A DNA stretch of 51,718 nt from Gammaproteobacteria bacterium (GCA_028066695.1 JALCBG010000004.1:16014-67731); one strand, 5' to 3'. Numbered from the stretch's first letter, positions 26,570 through 36,116 are shown. Numbers and translations: made by a program. Notes: a model not told the origin generated them from the letters alone.

Positions 26570-28390
26570 CTATTCCCCGATGCGCTGCAGCGACACTTCG
26601 TGCAGTTCAAACACGCCCTTGCCGGAATAATTCACCGTCCATCCAAACAGGTTGCCGGCCAGGCCCGGCGGCGCGGCGATGATGGTGGAATATTCGCGCT
26701 GAAAAGGCGGCAGCGCGGCGCGTAACAGCACGCGCCGCCCCGAGCGGGAGCGCAAGTGGAACTGCGTGGCGGCGTTGGCTTCGGCGACGCCTTCGCTGCG
26801 GTAGGCGATGCGCAGGCGGTAGCGTCCGCGCCCGAGGAAGGCGCGCTGCGTCTGGCGCGGCGCGCGCACCGTCACGCCTTCGGTGGTGTCGTTCAGGACG
26901 ACGGCGAGCGCCATTACCGCGCCGGCCGGGTCGCGCCCTTCGCGCACGATGCGCGCGCCGTTTTCGCTCTGCATTTCGCGCGGCGCCGGCGTCAGCGCGC
27001 CGGGCGAATGGTAGTAATCAATCGGCGAGGAAATGAAATTGCGGCGGTACGCGTCCAGCAACCCGGCCTGCGGCGTGCGCTCCTTGAAGCAAAAACGCTT
27101 GCACGGAACTTGAAAGTTCATGTCATACCACGCGTACAGCGTCGGCGTGGTCAGCGAAAAAAGCGCGAATGCCAGCGGCGGCGCCGACAGCGCGCCGAGC
27201 CGGCCGCGCGCGGCGCCGGGCTTGTCCCCTTCATCCGTTTCCGCCGCCGGTTGCGCGCGCGTCAGCCATATGACCGCAACGATGAAAAAGCCGGTATAGG
27301 TCCACATGGTCAGGCGCGCCCAATCAAACGCCACCACCAAAAACAGCAGCGGCAATTGCGACGCCACCGCGGCCGCGGCGATGTCGGCCGCGCGCGACGG
27401 CAGCAGGCGCAGGCCGCGGCGGCGCAGCGCGGCGACAAGGAGGCATGAGGCCAGCAGCGGCGGCAGCGCATACAGCAGCCACAGCGCGAAATAGACGCTC
27501 CCCGCGACCACGAACAGGTTGCGCAGGTTGCCGGCGATCGCGCCGCCGATGCCGCCGAAACTTTGTTCAATGATGTTTTCCTGGCCGCCGATGCGCTCCA
27601 GTTCGGCGATGGCCGCGGCGTTGTCGTTGGCGAGCGCGCTCAGCGCGGCCGCGGCCAGCGGCAGATACAGCGCAAACGCCTCACGCCGCATGGCCGCGGC
27701 GAGAAGGCCGCGCAGCCGGTTCGGCGCGTCATGCGCGAGCGCGTCGCGCGCCATCAACAGCGCGATCAGCCAGCCAAGCGGCAGCCAGACAAATATCGTG
27801 CCCCAGTAGCCGATGATGCCGAAGGCCGCGGCCGCGCCGGACAGCAGCGGCCGCTTCGCCAAAAACGCGGCAAGCGCACCGACCACTGCGAGGCCGGCCA
27901 GCCAGTCGGTGTAGCCGTTGTCAAAGGCGCGCGTCGTCCACATTGGGTTGATCAGCGCGAGCGCGGCGAAAGCCAGCGCGGCAAGCCGCAGTGTCCGGTC
28001 GCGCAGCCGAAAGACCGCGTAAAAAAGCAGCGCGAGCGACGCCAGCAGCCACAAAAAGGTGGCGAATGCGGAGATGTTGGAGGCGATTGCGATTTGCTGC
28101 GCGCGCGGCAGATCGCCGAAGAAAAATTGAAACAGTGTGCCGACCAGCCCGCGCCGGTGAAATCCCTGCGCGTAGGTCATCATCCAGCGGTGCAATCCGG
28201 CGGTGATTTGGAATTCGCTGACCACCGACGACATGTGCATCCACGACAGCAGGCCGATTGCCGCGGCCGCGATGTATTCCGGGCCGCGCGCGCCGGCGTC
28301 CGCGCGCGGCGCTTTCGGCCGGGCCGGCTGGCCGTGATGCGTGTGCGGCGCGGACGGCTTGTTCCGTTTGTTTCTTTTTTGTCGCGACAT
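26570..28390 (-). CDS. Polytopic membrane protein of unknown function
   Basis: 606 residues. A basic, His/Pro-rich cytoplasmic N-tail (about 1-37) is followed by about ten hydrophobic segments to roughly residue 420, and then by a soluble C-terminal region (about 430-606) that looks beta-rich. An early loop reads YAQGFHRRGLVGTLFQF; a G-F-x-R-R-G-L motif like this occurs in membrane proteins of polysaccharide or glycan loci. I do not recognise a named family. Two cysteines lie close together at the start of the soluble part (VPCKRFCFKE). It lies between rnr and rlmB and has its own extended -10 promoter. A GT-C-like or glycan-related role is only a guess. Confidence 0.75.
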   Translation of the reverse strand: MSRQKRNKRNKPSAPHTHHGQPARPKAPRADAGARGPEYIAAAAIGLLSWMHMSSVVSEFQITAGLHRWMMTYAQGFHRRGLVGTLFQFFFGDLPRAQQIAIASNISAFATFLWLLASLALLFYAVFRLRDRTLRLAALAFAALALINPMWTTRAFDNGYTDWLAGLAVVGALAAFLAKRPLLSGAAAAFGIIGYWGTIFVWLPLGWLIALLMARDALAHDAPNRLRGLLAAAMRREAFALYLPLAAAALSALANDNAAAIAELERIGGQENIIEQSFGGIGGAIAGNLRNLFVVAGSVYFALWLLYALPPLLASCLLVAALRRRGLRLLPSRAADIAAAAVASQLPLLFLVVAFDWARLTMWTYTGFFIVAVIWLTRAQPAAETDEGDKPGAARGRLGALSAPPLAFALFSLTTPTLYAWYDMNFQVPCKRFCFKERTPQAGLLDAYRRNFISSPIDYYHSPGALTPAPREMQSENGARIVREGRDPAGAVMALAVVLNDTTEGVTVRAPRQTQRAFLGRGRYRLRIAYRSEGVAEANAATQFHLRSRSGRRVLLRAALPPFQREYSTIIAAPPGLAGNLFGWTVNYSGKGVFELHEVSLQRIGE

Positions 28391-28400
28391 GGGAAATGCG

Positions 28401-28409
28401 AGTATAGCA
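28401..28409 (-). promoter_or_regulatory. Extended -10 promoter of the 606-residue membrane protein gene
   Basis: On the minus strand TGC-TATACT, a near-perfect extended -10, ten bases before the ATG at 28390. The mRNA should have a leader of only a few bases. It separates this gene from rnr. Confidence 0.55.
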
Positions 28410-28422
28410 GGCGCGGTTTGCG

Positions 28423-30615
28423 TCAGGCGCGGCCCTTTTTGCGGATGTTTTTGCGGGGCTTTTTGCGCTCCTTTTTGCCGCGTTTTTTTCGCGCGCGCGG
28501 TTTTTTGTCAGCATCCTCCGCGCACAAGGTGAAATCTATTTTTGCGTCTTCCATGTTGACGCGCGCGACTTGCACGCGCAGCCGCTGCCCAAGGCGAAAA
28601 CGCCGCCCGCCGCGCTCACCGAGCAGTTGAAAGTGCAGCGGATCAAAATGAAAGTAGTCATCGCCGAGCGCGGTCACATGCACCAGGCCGTCTATGAACA
28701 TGCCGTCCAGTTGCACGAACACGCCAAAGGCCGCGACCGCCGAAATCACGCCGTCAAATTCTTCACCGACTTTGTCCTGCATATATTCGGCTTTGAGCCA
28801 GGCGATTGCGTCGCGCACCGCGTCATCGGCGCGCCGTTCGGTGAAGGAGCAGTGCTCGCCGATATTTTGAATCTCCTCCGCGTCCGGCGCGCTTTCGCGG
28901 TTTTCCAGCAGCGCGCGAATTTGCCGGTGCACGATTAAGTCCGGGTAGCGGCGAATCGGCGAGGTGAAGTGCGTGTAAATCGGATAGGCCAGCGCGAAAT
29001 GCCCGGCCTGCTCGCCGCCATACACCGCTTGGCTCAAACTGCGCAGCAACGCCATCTGCACCAGCGGCGCGGTCTCCTCAGAGGCGCCGGCCGCGACTTT
29101 CGCGTAATCGGCCGCGGCCGGCTTCGCGCCGCCGCCGAGTTGCGCGCCGAAACCGCCGAGTAGCCGGCGCAAATCGGCGAGCGACTCCCCGTCCGGGCCG
29201 TGGTGGTTTCGATAGAGCCCGCGCGCGCCGAGGCGCTCCTGCAAAAATCGCGCGGCGCACAAATTGGCGGCGAGCATGCATTCCTCTATCAGGCGGTGCG
29301 CTGCATTGCGCTCGCGCGCGGTGATGCGGCGGATTTTTTGCTTGTCGTCAAATTCAATTTGCGCTTCCGGAAACGCGAAGTCAATCGCGCCGCGACGCAG
29401 CCGCTCGGCCAGCAGCAATTCATAGAGCGCATGCAGGTTTTGCAGGTGCGGCAGCGTGTCCTTCCAGCGCGCGCGCAACGCCGCATCGTCGCGCTCCAGC
29501 AGGCCGCCGGCCTCGGTGTAAGTCAGCCGCGCATGCGAGCGCATCAACCCCGGATAAAACGCATAGTCGCCGAGTTTGCCGCGCGCGTTGAATTGCATGT
29601 CGCAGACCATGCAGTAGCGGTCTTCATCGGGACGCAGCGAGCAAATTCCGTCGGACAAATGCGGCGGCAGCATCGGCACCACGCGATTTGGAAAATACAC
29701 CGAATTGCCGCGCCGCCGCGCCTCGCGGTCCAGCGGCGAGCCGGCGCGCACATAGTGGCTGACATCGGCGATGGCGACGCGCAGCCGCCAGCCGCGCCCG
29801 TCCGGCGCGCAATGCGCCGCGTCGTCAAAGTCGCGCGCGTCTTCGCCGTCAATGGTGACAAAATGCAGTTCGCGCAAATCGCGCCGCGCGCCGTCCGGGA
29901 CGACGCGCGCGTCCGGTTTTGCCAGCGCCTCCACTTCGCGCGGCCAGGCGTCGGGAATGCCGTGCTTGCGAATCGCGATCTTGGTTTCCATACCCGGCTG
30001 TAATGCGGCGCCGATGACTTCGGTGATTTCGCCGACCGCGTGGTAATGCTCGGCCGGGTGTTGGGTGATTTTGGCGACCACGATGTCCCCCTCTTTCGCA
30101 CGGCCGGCGCCGCCCGGCGGAATGCTGATGTCGCGCGCAAAGCGCGGGTCGTCGGGCACGACAAAACCGACGCCGCTTTCAAAATGGTAACGCCCGACGA
30201 TTTCGCGCCCGGGCGCGACCAGCACTTCCACGATGCCGCCCTCCCTGCGCCCGCGCGCGTCTATGTTTTTCAGCCGCGCCAGCACTCGGTCGCCGTGCAG
30301 CACCTTGCGCATCTGGCGGTTATGCAGGAACAAATCGCCCGAACCGTCGTCGGGAACGAAAAAACCGTAGCCGTCGGCGTGGCCGCTGACGCGCCCGGCG
30401 ACTATGTCCATGCTGGCCGGCAGCGCATAGCGCCCGCTGCGGTCGCGCAGCAACTCGCCGTCGGCGCACATTTTTTTCAGGCATTTTGCAAGCGACTTGT
30501 CGTCCCCGAAATGCGCGCGCAATTGCGGCATTGCGGCCGGGCCTTTTTGCGCGCGCAAAAATTTCAGCAGTTGCGCCTGCAGCGGCGCGTCGGGGGAATG
30601 CTTCGGGGAGCGCAT
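28423..30615 (-). CDS. rnr: Ribonuclease R
   Basis: 3'-5' exoribonuclease of the RNB/RNase II family that degrades structured RNA; 730 residues. Domain order: a short helix-turn-helix-like N-terminus ([12 protein letters not shown]), two cold-shock domains (GYGFFVPDD and GVGFVVPDD), the RNB core with the metal-site segment [13 protein letters not shown], a later [11 protein letters not shown] block, an S1 domain ([15 protein letters not shown]), and a C-terminal tail very rich in Lys and Arg. I chose ATG 30615; the frame runs on to 30780 but that part overlaps pntA and the shared promoter. No strong SD. Confidence 0.94.
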   Translation of the reverse strand: MRSPKHSPDAPLQAQLLKFLRAQKGPAAMPQLRAHFGDDKSLAKCLKKMCADGELLRDRSGRYALPASMDIVAGRVSGHADGYGFFVPDDGSGDLFLHNRQMRKVLHGDRVLARLKNIDARGRREGGIVEVLVAPGREIVGRYHFESGVGFVVPDDPRFARDISIPPGGAGRAKEGDIVVAKITQHPAEHYHAVGEITEVIGAALQPGMETKIAIRKHGIPDAWPREVEALAKPDARVVPDGARRDLRELHFVTIDGEDARDFDDAAHCAPDGRGWRLRVAIADVSHYVRAGSPLDREARRRGNSVYFPNRVVPMLPPHLSDGICSLRPDEDRYCMVCDMQFNARGKLGDYAFYPGLMRSHARLTYTEAGGLLERDDAALRARWKDTLPHLQNLHALYELLLAERLRRGAIDFAFPEAQIEFDDKQKIRRITARERNAAHRLIEECMLAANLCAARFLQERLGARGLYRNHHGPDGESLADLRRLLGGFGAQLGGGAKPAAADYAKVAAGASEETAPLVQMALLRSLSQAVYGGEQAGHFALAYPIYTHFTSPIRRYPDLIVHRQIRALLENRESAPDAEEIQNIGEHCSFTERRADDAVRDAIAWLKAEYMQDKVGEEFDGVISAVAAFGVFVQLDGMFIDGLVHVTALGDDYFHFDPLHFQLLGERGGRRFRLGQRLRVQVARVNMEDAKIDFTLCAEDADKKPRARKKRGKKERKKPRKNIRKKGRA

Positions 30616-30643
30616 CGCGCGGCCTTTGGAGTGCGGGGATTCG

Positions 30644-30651
30644 GTTATACT
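30644..30651. promoter_or_regulatory. Symmetric, overlapping -10 elements of rnr and pntAB
   Basis: GTTATACT on the plus strand gives TATACT (30646-30651) toward pntA. The same bases on the minus strand give TATAAC (30644-30649) toward rnr. One AT-rich element may thus start transcription both ways. Both leaders would be 30-60 bases. Confidence 0.5.
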
Positions 30652-30724
30652 TTTATCGGCGCGCGCCGCCCCGAAAGACGCGCGGGAAGCGGAGGGCGGG
30701 AGGCCGCGCATCATACCACCAACC

Positions 30725-32266
30725 ATGAATATCGGCATCCCCAAGGAGACCCGTCCCGGCGAACGGCGCGTGGCTTGCACGCCCGGCGAAGTTGGCGCGC
30801 TGCGCGAACTGGGGCACCGCGTGCTGGTTGAGCGCGACGCCGGCGATGCCGCCGGTTTTTCCGAGGCCGACTACGAACAGGCCGGCGCCGCGCAGGCCGC
30901 CGATGCGCGCGAGGTGTGGCGGCAAGCCGAATTGATTTGCAAGGTCCACCCGCCGTCGCCGGAAGAGGCCGAGTGGCTCGGCGACGGGAAAACCCTGATC
31001 AGTTTTTTCTGGCCGGCGCAAAACCCCAAGTTGCTGGCGCAACTCGCCGCGCAGGGCGCGCATGTGCTGGCGATGGACGCGGTGCCGCGCATTTCGCGCG
31101 CGCAAAAACTGGACGCGCTGTCGTCCATGGCGCATGTCGCCGGCTACCGCGCGGCGCTTGAGGCCGGACAGTATTACGGCCGGTTTTTCACCGGACAAAT
31201 CACCGCCGCCGGAAAAATTCCGCCGGCGCGCGTGCTGGTCATCGGCGCCGGCGTCGCCGGGCTGTCGGCGGTCGGCGCCGCGGCCGGACTCGGCGCGGTG
31301 GTGCGCGCCTTTGACACCCGCCCCGAAGTGCGCGAGCAGGTGCAGAGCATGAACGCCGAATTTCTGGAAATCAATGTGCGCGAAGAAAGCGGCGGTGGCG
31401 GCGGCTACGCGCGCGTGATGAGCGAGGAATACATCAAAGCCGAGATGGAGTTGTTCGCCGCGCAGGCGCGCGAGTCGGACATCATCATCACCACCGCGCT
31501 GGTGCCGGGCAAACCGGCGCCGAAACTGATCACCGAGGCGATGGTGCAATCCATGCCGGGCGGCGGCGTGCTGGTTGATCTGGCCGCCGAACAGGGCGGC
31601 AACTGCGAATTGACCGAGCCGGGCAAGGCGGTCGTGCGGCACGGCATTCACATCGTCGGCTACACCGATTTTCCGTCGCGAATGGCCGCGCAATCCAGCG
31701 AGTTGTATGCGGCGAATATTCGGCATCTGATAGCCGAATTGACGCCGGCGCGCGACGGCGTGCTGGTGGCCGACATGAATGACCGGGTGATTCGCGCGAC
31801 CACGGTTGCGCATCGTGGCGCGGTCACCTGGCCGCCACCCGAACCGGAGCCGCCCAAAGCGGCCGCGCCCGCTCCCGCCCCGGCCGAAGAACCCGAACCT
31901 CCCGCGCCTGCAAAGAAATCGTCGCGCGCGCGCGGATTTGCGGTTTTTGCCGGCCTCGCGGTCGGCGTCGCCGCGGTGCTGGCGATGGGCGCGGTCGCCC
32001 CGCCCTCCTTCATGCGCCACTTCATCGTATTCGTGCTCGCCTGCTTTGTCGGCTGGCAGGTCGTCTGGAATGTCACGCCGGCGCTGCACACGCCGCTGAT
32101 GAGCGTGACCAACGCGATCAGCAGCATCATCGTCATCGGCGCGCTGCTGCAAGCCGGGTCGGCCGACTGGCGCTGGCTGGCGCTGGGCGCGCTGCTGCTC
32201 GCCTCCGTCAACATCGCCGGCGGTTTTCTGGTCACGCAGCGCATGCTGCGCATGTTCCAAAAGTGA
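30725..32266 (+). CDS. pntA: NAD(P) transhydrogenase subunit alpha
   Basis: Domain I plus the first membrane part of the proton-translocating transhydrogenase that makes NADPH from NADH; 513 residues. It opens [20 protein letters not shown] and has the NAD-binding fold [22 protein letters not shown] and [14 protein letters not shown]. After a Pro/Ala-rich linker (about 365-400) come hydrophobic helices that form the start of domain II. Length and layout equal E. coli PntA. ATG 30725 fits the family start; the frame upstream lies in rnr. The stop overlaps pntB (GTGA). Confidence 0.95.
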   Translation: MNIGIPKETRPGERRVACTPGEVGALRELGHRVLVERDAGDAAGFSEADYEQAGAAQAADAREVWRQAELICKVHPPSPEEAEWLGDGKTLISFFWPAQNPKLLAQLAAQGAHVLAMDAVPRISRAQKLDALSSMAHVAGYRAALEAGQYYGRFFTGQITAAGKIPPARVLVIGAGVAGLSAVGAAAGLGAVVRAFDTRPEVREQVQSMNAEFLEINVREESGGGGGYARVMSEEYIKAEMELFAAQARESDIIITTALVPGKPAPKLITEAMVQSMPGGGVLVDLAAEQGGNCELTEPGKAVVRHGIHIVGYTDFPSRMAAQSSELYAANIRHLIAELTPARDGVLVADMNDRVIRATTVAHRGAVTWPPPEPEPPKAAAPAPAPAEEPEPPAPAKKSSRARGFAVFAGLAVGVAAVLAMGAVAPPSFMRHFIVFVLACFVGWQVVWNVTPALHTPLMSVTNAISSIIVIGALLQAGSADWRWLALGALLLASVNIAGGFLVTQRMLRMFQK

Positions 32267-33666
32267 TCCCGGCCGGCGCGGTCAATGCGGCCTACCTGGC
32301 GGCCGCGGTGCTTTTCATTCTGAGCCTCGGCGGGCTGAGCCGCCGCGAGAGCGCGGCGCGCGGCAACCTGTGCGGCATCGCCGGCATGGCGCTCGCGCTC
32401 GCCGCCACCCTGCTCGGCCATGACACCGGCCCCGGCGCGGTTCTTGCGGCGGTGATGCTCGCCGGCGGGCTGCTCGGCGCGCTCGCCGCGGCGCGCGTGC
32501 GCATGACCGCGATGCCGCAATTGGTGGCGATGCTGCACAGTTTTGTCGGGCTGGCCGCGGCGCTGGTCGGTTTCGCGACCTTTCTCAACGCCGGCGACGC
32601 GCGCAGCGCGGCCGAGCAAACCATTTTTGAGATTGAGATCTGCCTCGGTGTGCTGATCGGCGCGCTGACTTTCAGCGGCTCGCTCGCCGCCTTCGGCAAA
32701 CTGCAGGCATTGCTCAGCAGCGCGCCGCTGCTGCTGCCGGCGCGCCACTTTCTCAACCTGTGCATGCTGCTCGCCTGCATTTATTTCGGCGCGGTGTTTG
32801 TCGGCGGCGCGCCGGAGGAAAAATTGCCGGCGCTGTTGTGGGTGTGCGCGCTGGCGCTGTTGCTCGGCATTCACATGGTGCTGGCGATCGGCGGCGCCGA
32901 CATGCCGGTGGTGATTTCCATGCTGAACAGTTATTCCGGATGGGCCGCGGCCGCGACCGGCTTCATGCTGGCCAACGACTTGCTGATCATCACCGGCGCA
33001 TTGGTCGGTTCCAGCGGCGCGATTTTGAGTTACATCATGTGCCGAGCGATGAACCGGCGGTTTGTGTCGGTAATTCTCGGCGGATTCGGCGCAACCGCCG
33101 GCGGCGCGTCGGGCGGTGCAAAGAATGGCGATGAAAAACACGCCGAAACGATAACCGCCGCCGAAACCGCCGCGCTGCTCGGGCGCGCCTCCTCGCTGGT
33201 CATCGTGCCCGGCTACGGCATGGCGGTCGCGCAGGCGCAGCACCCGCTGTCGGAATTGACCCGTCGGCTGCGCGAACTCGGCGTCAATGTGCGCTTCGGC
33301 ATTCATCCGGTCGCCGGACGCATGCCGGGGCACATGAATGTGCTGCTGGCCGAGGCGAAAATTCCCTATGACATCGTGCTGGAAATGGACGCGATTAACC
33401 CCGACCTGCCGCGCACCGACGCGGTGCTGGTCATCGGCGCCAACGACATCGTCAATCCGTCGGCGCTGGACAGCGAGGACAGCCCGATTGCGGGAATGCC
33501 GGTGCTGGAAGTGTGGCGCGCGCGCGATGTCATCGTGCTGAAGCGCAGCATGGCGAGCGGCTATGCGGGCGTGGAAAATCCGCTGTTCTTCCGCGGCAAC
33601 ACGCGCATGCTGTTCGGAGACGCGCGCGATGCCATTGAAGAGGTGCTGCGCGCCGTAGACGGCTGA
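32263..33666 (+). CDS. pntB: NAD(P) transhydrogenase subunit beta
   Basis: Carries the rest of the proton-channel domain II and the NADP(H)-binding domain III; 467 residues. The first half (to about 280) is strongly hydrophobic. Domain III begins near [19 protein letters not shown] and has [35 protein letters not shown] and a C-terminus [17 protein letters not shown], all typical. The GTG start overlaps the pntA stop by four bases. Needs PntA to function. Confidence 0.95.
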   Translation: MIPAGAVNAAYLAAAVLFILSLGGLSRRESAARGNLCGIAGMALALAATLLGHDTGPGAVLAAVMLAGGLLGALAAARVRMTAMPQLVAMLHSFVGLAAALVGFATFLNAGDARSAAEQTIFEIEICLGVLIGALTFSGSLAAFGKLQALLSSAPLLLPARHFLNLCMLLACIYFGAVFVGGAPEEKLPALLWVCALALLLGIHMVLAIGGADMPVVISMLNSYSGWAAAATGFMLANDLLIITGALVGSSGAILSYIMCRAMNRRFVSVILGGFGATAGGASGGAKNGDEKHAETITAAETAALLGRASSLVIVPGYGMAVAQAQHPLSELTRRLRELGVNVRFGIHPVAGRMPGHMNVLLAEAKIPYDIVLEMDAINPDLPRTDAVLVIGANDIVNPSALDSEDSPIAGMPVLEVWRARDVIVLKRSMASGYAGVENPLFFRGNTRMLFGDARDAIEEVLRAVDG

Positions 33667-33684
33667 GGTGGTGACCGGGGGGAA

Positions 33685-34260
33685 TCAGTCCGGCACGCTG
33701 AATTCCCAGGCGGAAAGATTGAGCGGCACGCTTGCGCATGGCTCCATGGACAGCACCCGCCACAAGTCGGAGGTGGAATAGGTGCCGTCGGATTCGGCGC
33801 CGACCGCGATGCAGACATCGCGTCCGCGCAACCGCAATTGGCCGTTTTCCAGATGGTCAAACTTTTGCAGGCCGGATGTGCGGTAAAACGGCGCGCGGCG
33901 GCCGCATGGCTCCACCATCACCGCCGACCCCGGCAGCACGGTCTTCACGCCGAACGCGGTGACGCAGACTTTTGGCTGCGGGAAAAAGAGTTCGCCCTTG
34001 GCGGTGTAGATCAACGCGCTGTCGGCGGTCAGCCCGGGCTTGCAGTTATGCGCGAAAAGCGGCACATCCAACACCAAGTCCGTGCCGACGCCCAGGATGT
34101 CAAAACAGTAGCCGTCATGCGGGCGGTCCAGACGGTCAATGAGGCGCGCCTGCACCAATTCATCGGCGGCGGCGGGCGACATGAAAATGGGGGCGATGAG
34201 CGCGGCGACGGCGGCGGAGAGAAAACGCGGGATGAGGTTTTGCAGGGGAAAGTTAAACAT
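33685..34260 (-). CDS. Secreted six-cysteine protein, ricin-B/beta-trefoil-like
   Basis: 191 residues. A signal peptide spans about 1-32 (hydrophobic stretch, then MSPAAA-DE). The mature part has six cysteines (52, 73, 99, 119, 150, 175), which suggests three disulfides. The segments YCFDILGVGT, VPLFAHNCKPG and DVCIAVGAES resemble the repeated carbohydrate-binding segments of ricin-B lectins, but the match is by eye only. ATG 34260 has AGAGG five bases upstream. The gene has its own strong promoter and converges on pntB. It may bind sugar or peptidoglycan in the periplasm or outside the cell. No partner gene is obvious. Confidence 0.65.
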   Translation of the reverse strand: MFNFPLQNLIPRFLSAAVAALIAPIFMSPAAADELVQARLIDRLDRPHDGYCFDILGVGTDLVLDVPLFAHNCKPGLTADSALIYTAKGELFFPQPKVCVTAFGVKTVLPGSAVMVEPCGRRAPFYRTSGLQKFDHLENGQLRLRGRDVCIAVGAESDGTYSTSDLWRVLSMEPCASVPLNLSAWEFSVPD

Positions 34261-34297
34261 GATGCCTCTCGCGGTTGTTGACGGGGGAAGTACATTG

Positions 34298-34326
34298 ACG
34301 ATATGCAAATTGCGCCGCCATGTCAA
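34298..34326 (-). promoter_or_regulatory. Sigma-70 promoter of the ricin-B-like gene
   Basis: On the minus strand an exact TTGACA (34326-34321), a 17-base spacer, then TATCGT (34303-34298). It is the best -35 in the window and suggests strong expression. Confidence 0.7.
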
Positions 34327-34362
34327 GCGGCGGCAGCCGGCGATAATGCGCCCGCATTAAGT

Positions 34363-34368
34363 TATACT
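34363..34368 (+). promoter_or_regulatory. TATACT -10 of hisG
   Basis: TATACT nine bases before the hisG ATG (34378). Transcription should begin within about three bases of the start codon, so the mRNA is probably leaderless. No -35 is seen. Confidence 0.5.
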
Positions 34369-34377
34369 TCGCCGCCC

Positions 34378-35289
34378 ATGCGCGACGCGAAGCCCAAAAA
34401 AGGAGCGGCAAAACCCTGCTTAAAACTCGGCATCCCCAAGGGCAGCCTGGAGGCGGCCACGCGGGAACTGTTCGCGCAGGCCGGCTGGAACATCACCCCG
34501 CATTCGCGCAATTATTTTCCGTCCATTGACGACGACGAAATTTCCTGCGCGCTGGTGCGCGCGCAGGAGATGGGCATGCACATCGGCGGCGGCGCGATTG
34601 ACGCCGGGCTGAGCGGGCGCGACTGGATTGAGGAAAGCGGCGCCGATGTCGCCGTGGTCAGCGAGTTGGTCTATTCCAAGGCCTCCGACCGGCCGTGCCG
34701 CTGGGTGCTGGTGGTCGCACAGGATTCACCGGTGAACAAGATAGAGGATTTGCAGGGCAAGCGCATCGCCACCGAACTGGTCGGCTTCACCCGGCGCTTT
34801 TTGCGCGAGCACGGCGTGGACGCGCAGGTGGATTTTTCCTGGGGCGCGACCGAGGCGAAAGTGGTCGCCGGGCTCGCCGACGCGGCGGTGGAAATCACCG
34901 AGACCGGCGGCACCATCCGCGCGCATGGCCTGCGCATCGTCTGCGACTTGCTGCACACCCACACGCTGCTGGTCGCCAATCAAGACGCGCTGAAGGACCC
35001 CTGGAAGAAGCGCAAGATTGAGAACATCGCGCTGATGCTGGAAAGCGCGCTGGCCGCGCGCGACAAGGTGCTGCTGAAGATGAATGTGCCGGAGGCGCGC
35101 CTGGGCGAGGTGGTGAAGGGCCTGCCGAGTCTGCACGCGCCGACCATCAGCAAACTGCACGGCAACGGCGCCTGGCTGGCGGTGGAGACGGTGGTGGACC
35201 GGCGCGCGGTGCGCGACTTGCTGCCGGTGCTGAAAGCCGCCGGCGCGGAGGGGATTTTGGAGTTTGCGTTGCGGACGATGGCGGCCTGA
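34378..35289 (+). CDS. hisG: ATP phosphoribosyltransferase, long form
   Basis: First enzyme of histidine synthesis, joining ATP and PRPP; 303 residues. KLGIPKGSLEAATRELFAQAGW starts the catalytic part. GLSGRDWIEESG, ELVGFTRRFLREHG and VEITETGGTIRAHGLRI are family blocks, the last being the PRPP-binding region. The C-terminal domain (about 225-303) identifies the long HisG, which is feedback-inhibited by histidine and does not need HisZ. No other his gene is adjacent. ATG 34378 fits the protein start; the frame upstream is the promoter. Confidence 0.94.
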   Translation: MRDAKPKKGAAKPCLKLGIPKGSLEAATRELFAQAGWNITPHSRNYFPSIDDDEISCALVRAQEMGMHIGGGAIDAGLSGRDWIEESGADVAVVSELVYSKASDRPCRWVLVVAQDSPVNKIEDLQGKRIATELVGFTRRFLREHGVDAQVDFSWGATEAKVVAGLADAAVEITETGGTIRAHGLRIVCDLLHTHTLLVANQDALKDPWKKRKIENIALMLESALAARDKVLLKMNVPEARLGEVVKGLPSLHAPTISKLHGNGAWLAVETVVDRRAVRDLLPVLKAAGAEGILEFALRTMAA

Positions 35290-35314
35290 ACGGCCGCCCG
35301 CCGCTGTGTTGTGA

Positions 35315-35347
35315 AACTGAGGAAGAACTGAGGAAGAACTGAGGAAA
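35315..35347 (+). repeat. Three tandem 11-base AACTGAGGAAG repeats after hisG
   Basis: Units at 35315, 35326 and 35337, the last ending in A instead of G. They lie in the hisG 3' untranslated region, just before a long hairpin. Purine-rich and unlike the flanking sequence. Function unknown. Confidence 0.7.
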
Positions 35348-35368
35348 AGCGGCAAGGCCTGAGACAAA

Positions 35369-35401
35369 GCGGACGCGATTCGCAATGCGAACCGCGTCCG
35401 C
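35369..35401. terminator. Long hairpin after hisG
   Basis: Arms GCGGACGCG (35369) and CGCGTCCGC (35393), one A/C mismatch, then TTCGC/GCGAA and a three-base loop: 14 paired bases in all. There is no U tract on the plus strand, so it may work with Rho or protect the hisG 3' end. Confidence 0.6.
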
Positions 35402-35420
35402 CCGCCTAAGCCAAAACCGC

Positions 35421-35439
35421 GGCCGGCGAGTTGCCGGCC
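35421..35439 (-). terminator. Terminator after the LysM lipoprotein gene
   Basis: Perfect 7-bp stem GGCCGGC/GCCGGCC with a five-base loop, followed on the minus strand by GCGGTTTTGG. Lies ten bases past the stop codon. Confidence 0.55.
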
Positions 35440-35448
35440 TTGCCCGGC

Positions 35449-35913
35449 TTAGGGCGAGTTCGACACGTAGGTCGAGTCGGCTGCCTCGGATTCGCCCACC
35501 GTCCAGGCGCCGCGGGTGCGGGCATGCTGGATCGCCGCGTCGATCTGCTCGACCGACAAATCACGCTCGATTTGCAGCACCTGGCCCGGGAAAATCAGGT
35601 CGGCGTCGGAAATCTCGGCGAGATTGGCTTTGTAGAGGAGCGGCCAGTACTCGGGGTTGTTGTACACATTCTCAACCCCGGCAATTCCCCACAGGTGATC
35701 GCCGCTCAGCACGACCCATTTGCTGGGCACGGCCGGGGTGTATTCCCCTTCGTCGGTGATCACTTCGGTGGTGCCGGCGACCGGCTCGGACGTGCTGCCA
35801 CTGGTGCCCGTCGCAAACTGGTCGGTGACGCAGCCGCTGGCAAACGCCGCGGCAAACAGCACCGCGGAGAGTTTCAGCGACGGCAACTTCCAAATATCGG
35901 TGATTTTCATCAT
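35449..35913 (-). CDS. LysM-domain lipoprotein
   Basis: 154 residues. The signal peptide ends in a lipobox FASGC, so the Cys (about residue 28) should be lipidated. A Thr/Ser/Glu-rich linker (about 30-60) follows, and then one LysM domain (about 64-116: KWVVLSGDHLWGIAG...YWPLLYKAN...DLIFPGQVLQI), which usually binds peptidoglycan. About 35 mostly polar residues follow. Two adjacent ATGs (35913, 35910) could each start it; I keep the first. A good sigma-70 promoter lies upstream. Likely an envelope protein that ties the outer membrane to the cell wall; its specific role is unknown. Confidence 0.85.
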   Translation of the reverse strand: MMKITDIWKLPSLKLSAVLFAAAFASGCVTDQFATGTSGSTSEPVAGTTEVITDEGEYTPAVPSKWVVLSGDHLWGIAGVENVYNNPEYWPLLYKANLAEISDADLIFPGQVLQIERDLSVEQIDAAIQHARTRGAWTVGESEAADSTYVSNSP

Positions 35914-35980
35914 TCTGCTAGTACTCCGGTTGTAGTGAAAATTGGGCGTTTCTTGGGTTTTGGCTTGGAACCCATTGCGG

Positions 35981-36009
35981 ACTATACACCGAAATCAGAC
36001 GCAATGCAA
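35981..36009 (-). promoter_or_regulatory. Sigma-70 promoter of the LysM lipoprotein gene
   Basis: On the minus strand TTGCAT (36009-36004), a 17-base spacer and TATAGT (35986-35981). The leader is about 60 bases. Confidence 0.7.
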
Positions 36010-36013
36010 GCCG

Positions 36014-36032
36014 TTGTCAAGTGATTGTCAAG
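36014..36032. repeat. Direct repeat TTGTCAAG, 11-base spacing, upstream of the LysM promoter
   Basis: TTGTCAAG at 36014 and 36025, i.e. one helical turn apart, immediately upstream of the -35. On the minus strand they read CTTGACAA, so each also contains TTGACA and could act as an alternative -35 or as an activator site. The rest of 36033-36141 is AT-richer than average and holds no gene. Confidence 0.5.
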
Positions 36033-36090
36033 GGAATTTTGCAGAAAATTTTCCGCCGCCGACGCGCGCCGATTTCCCCGCAAACGCGCG

Positions 36091-36116
36091 AAAATCCTTG
36101 AAATTACGGGGATTTT
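36091..36116 (-). terminator. Possible terminator after gabD
   Basis: AAAATCC/GGATTTT arms (36091-36097 and 36110-36116) with a 12-base loop, 26 bases past the gabD stop. The stem is AT-rich and weak. Confidence 0.3.

Noticed and set aside
30616-30780. RNase R start at 30780
   Set aside because: It would overlap the pntA coding start and both promoters. The product from 30615 already has the full family N-terminus.
35315-35347. CRISPR-like array after hisG
   Set aside because: The units are only 11 bases and directly abutting, with no spacers and no cas genes.
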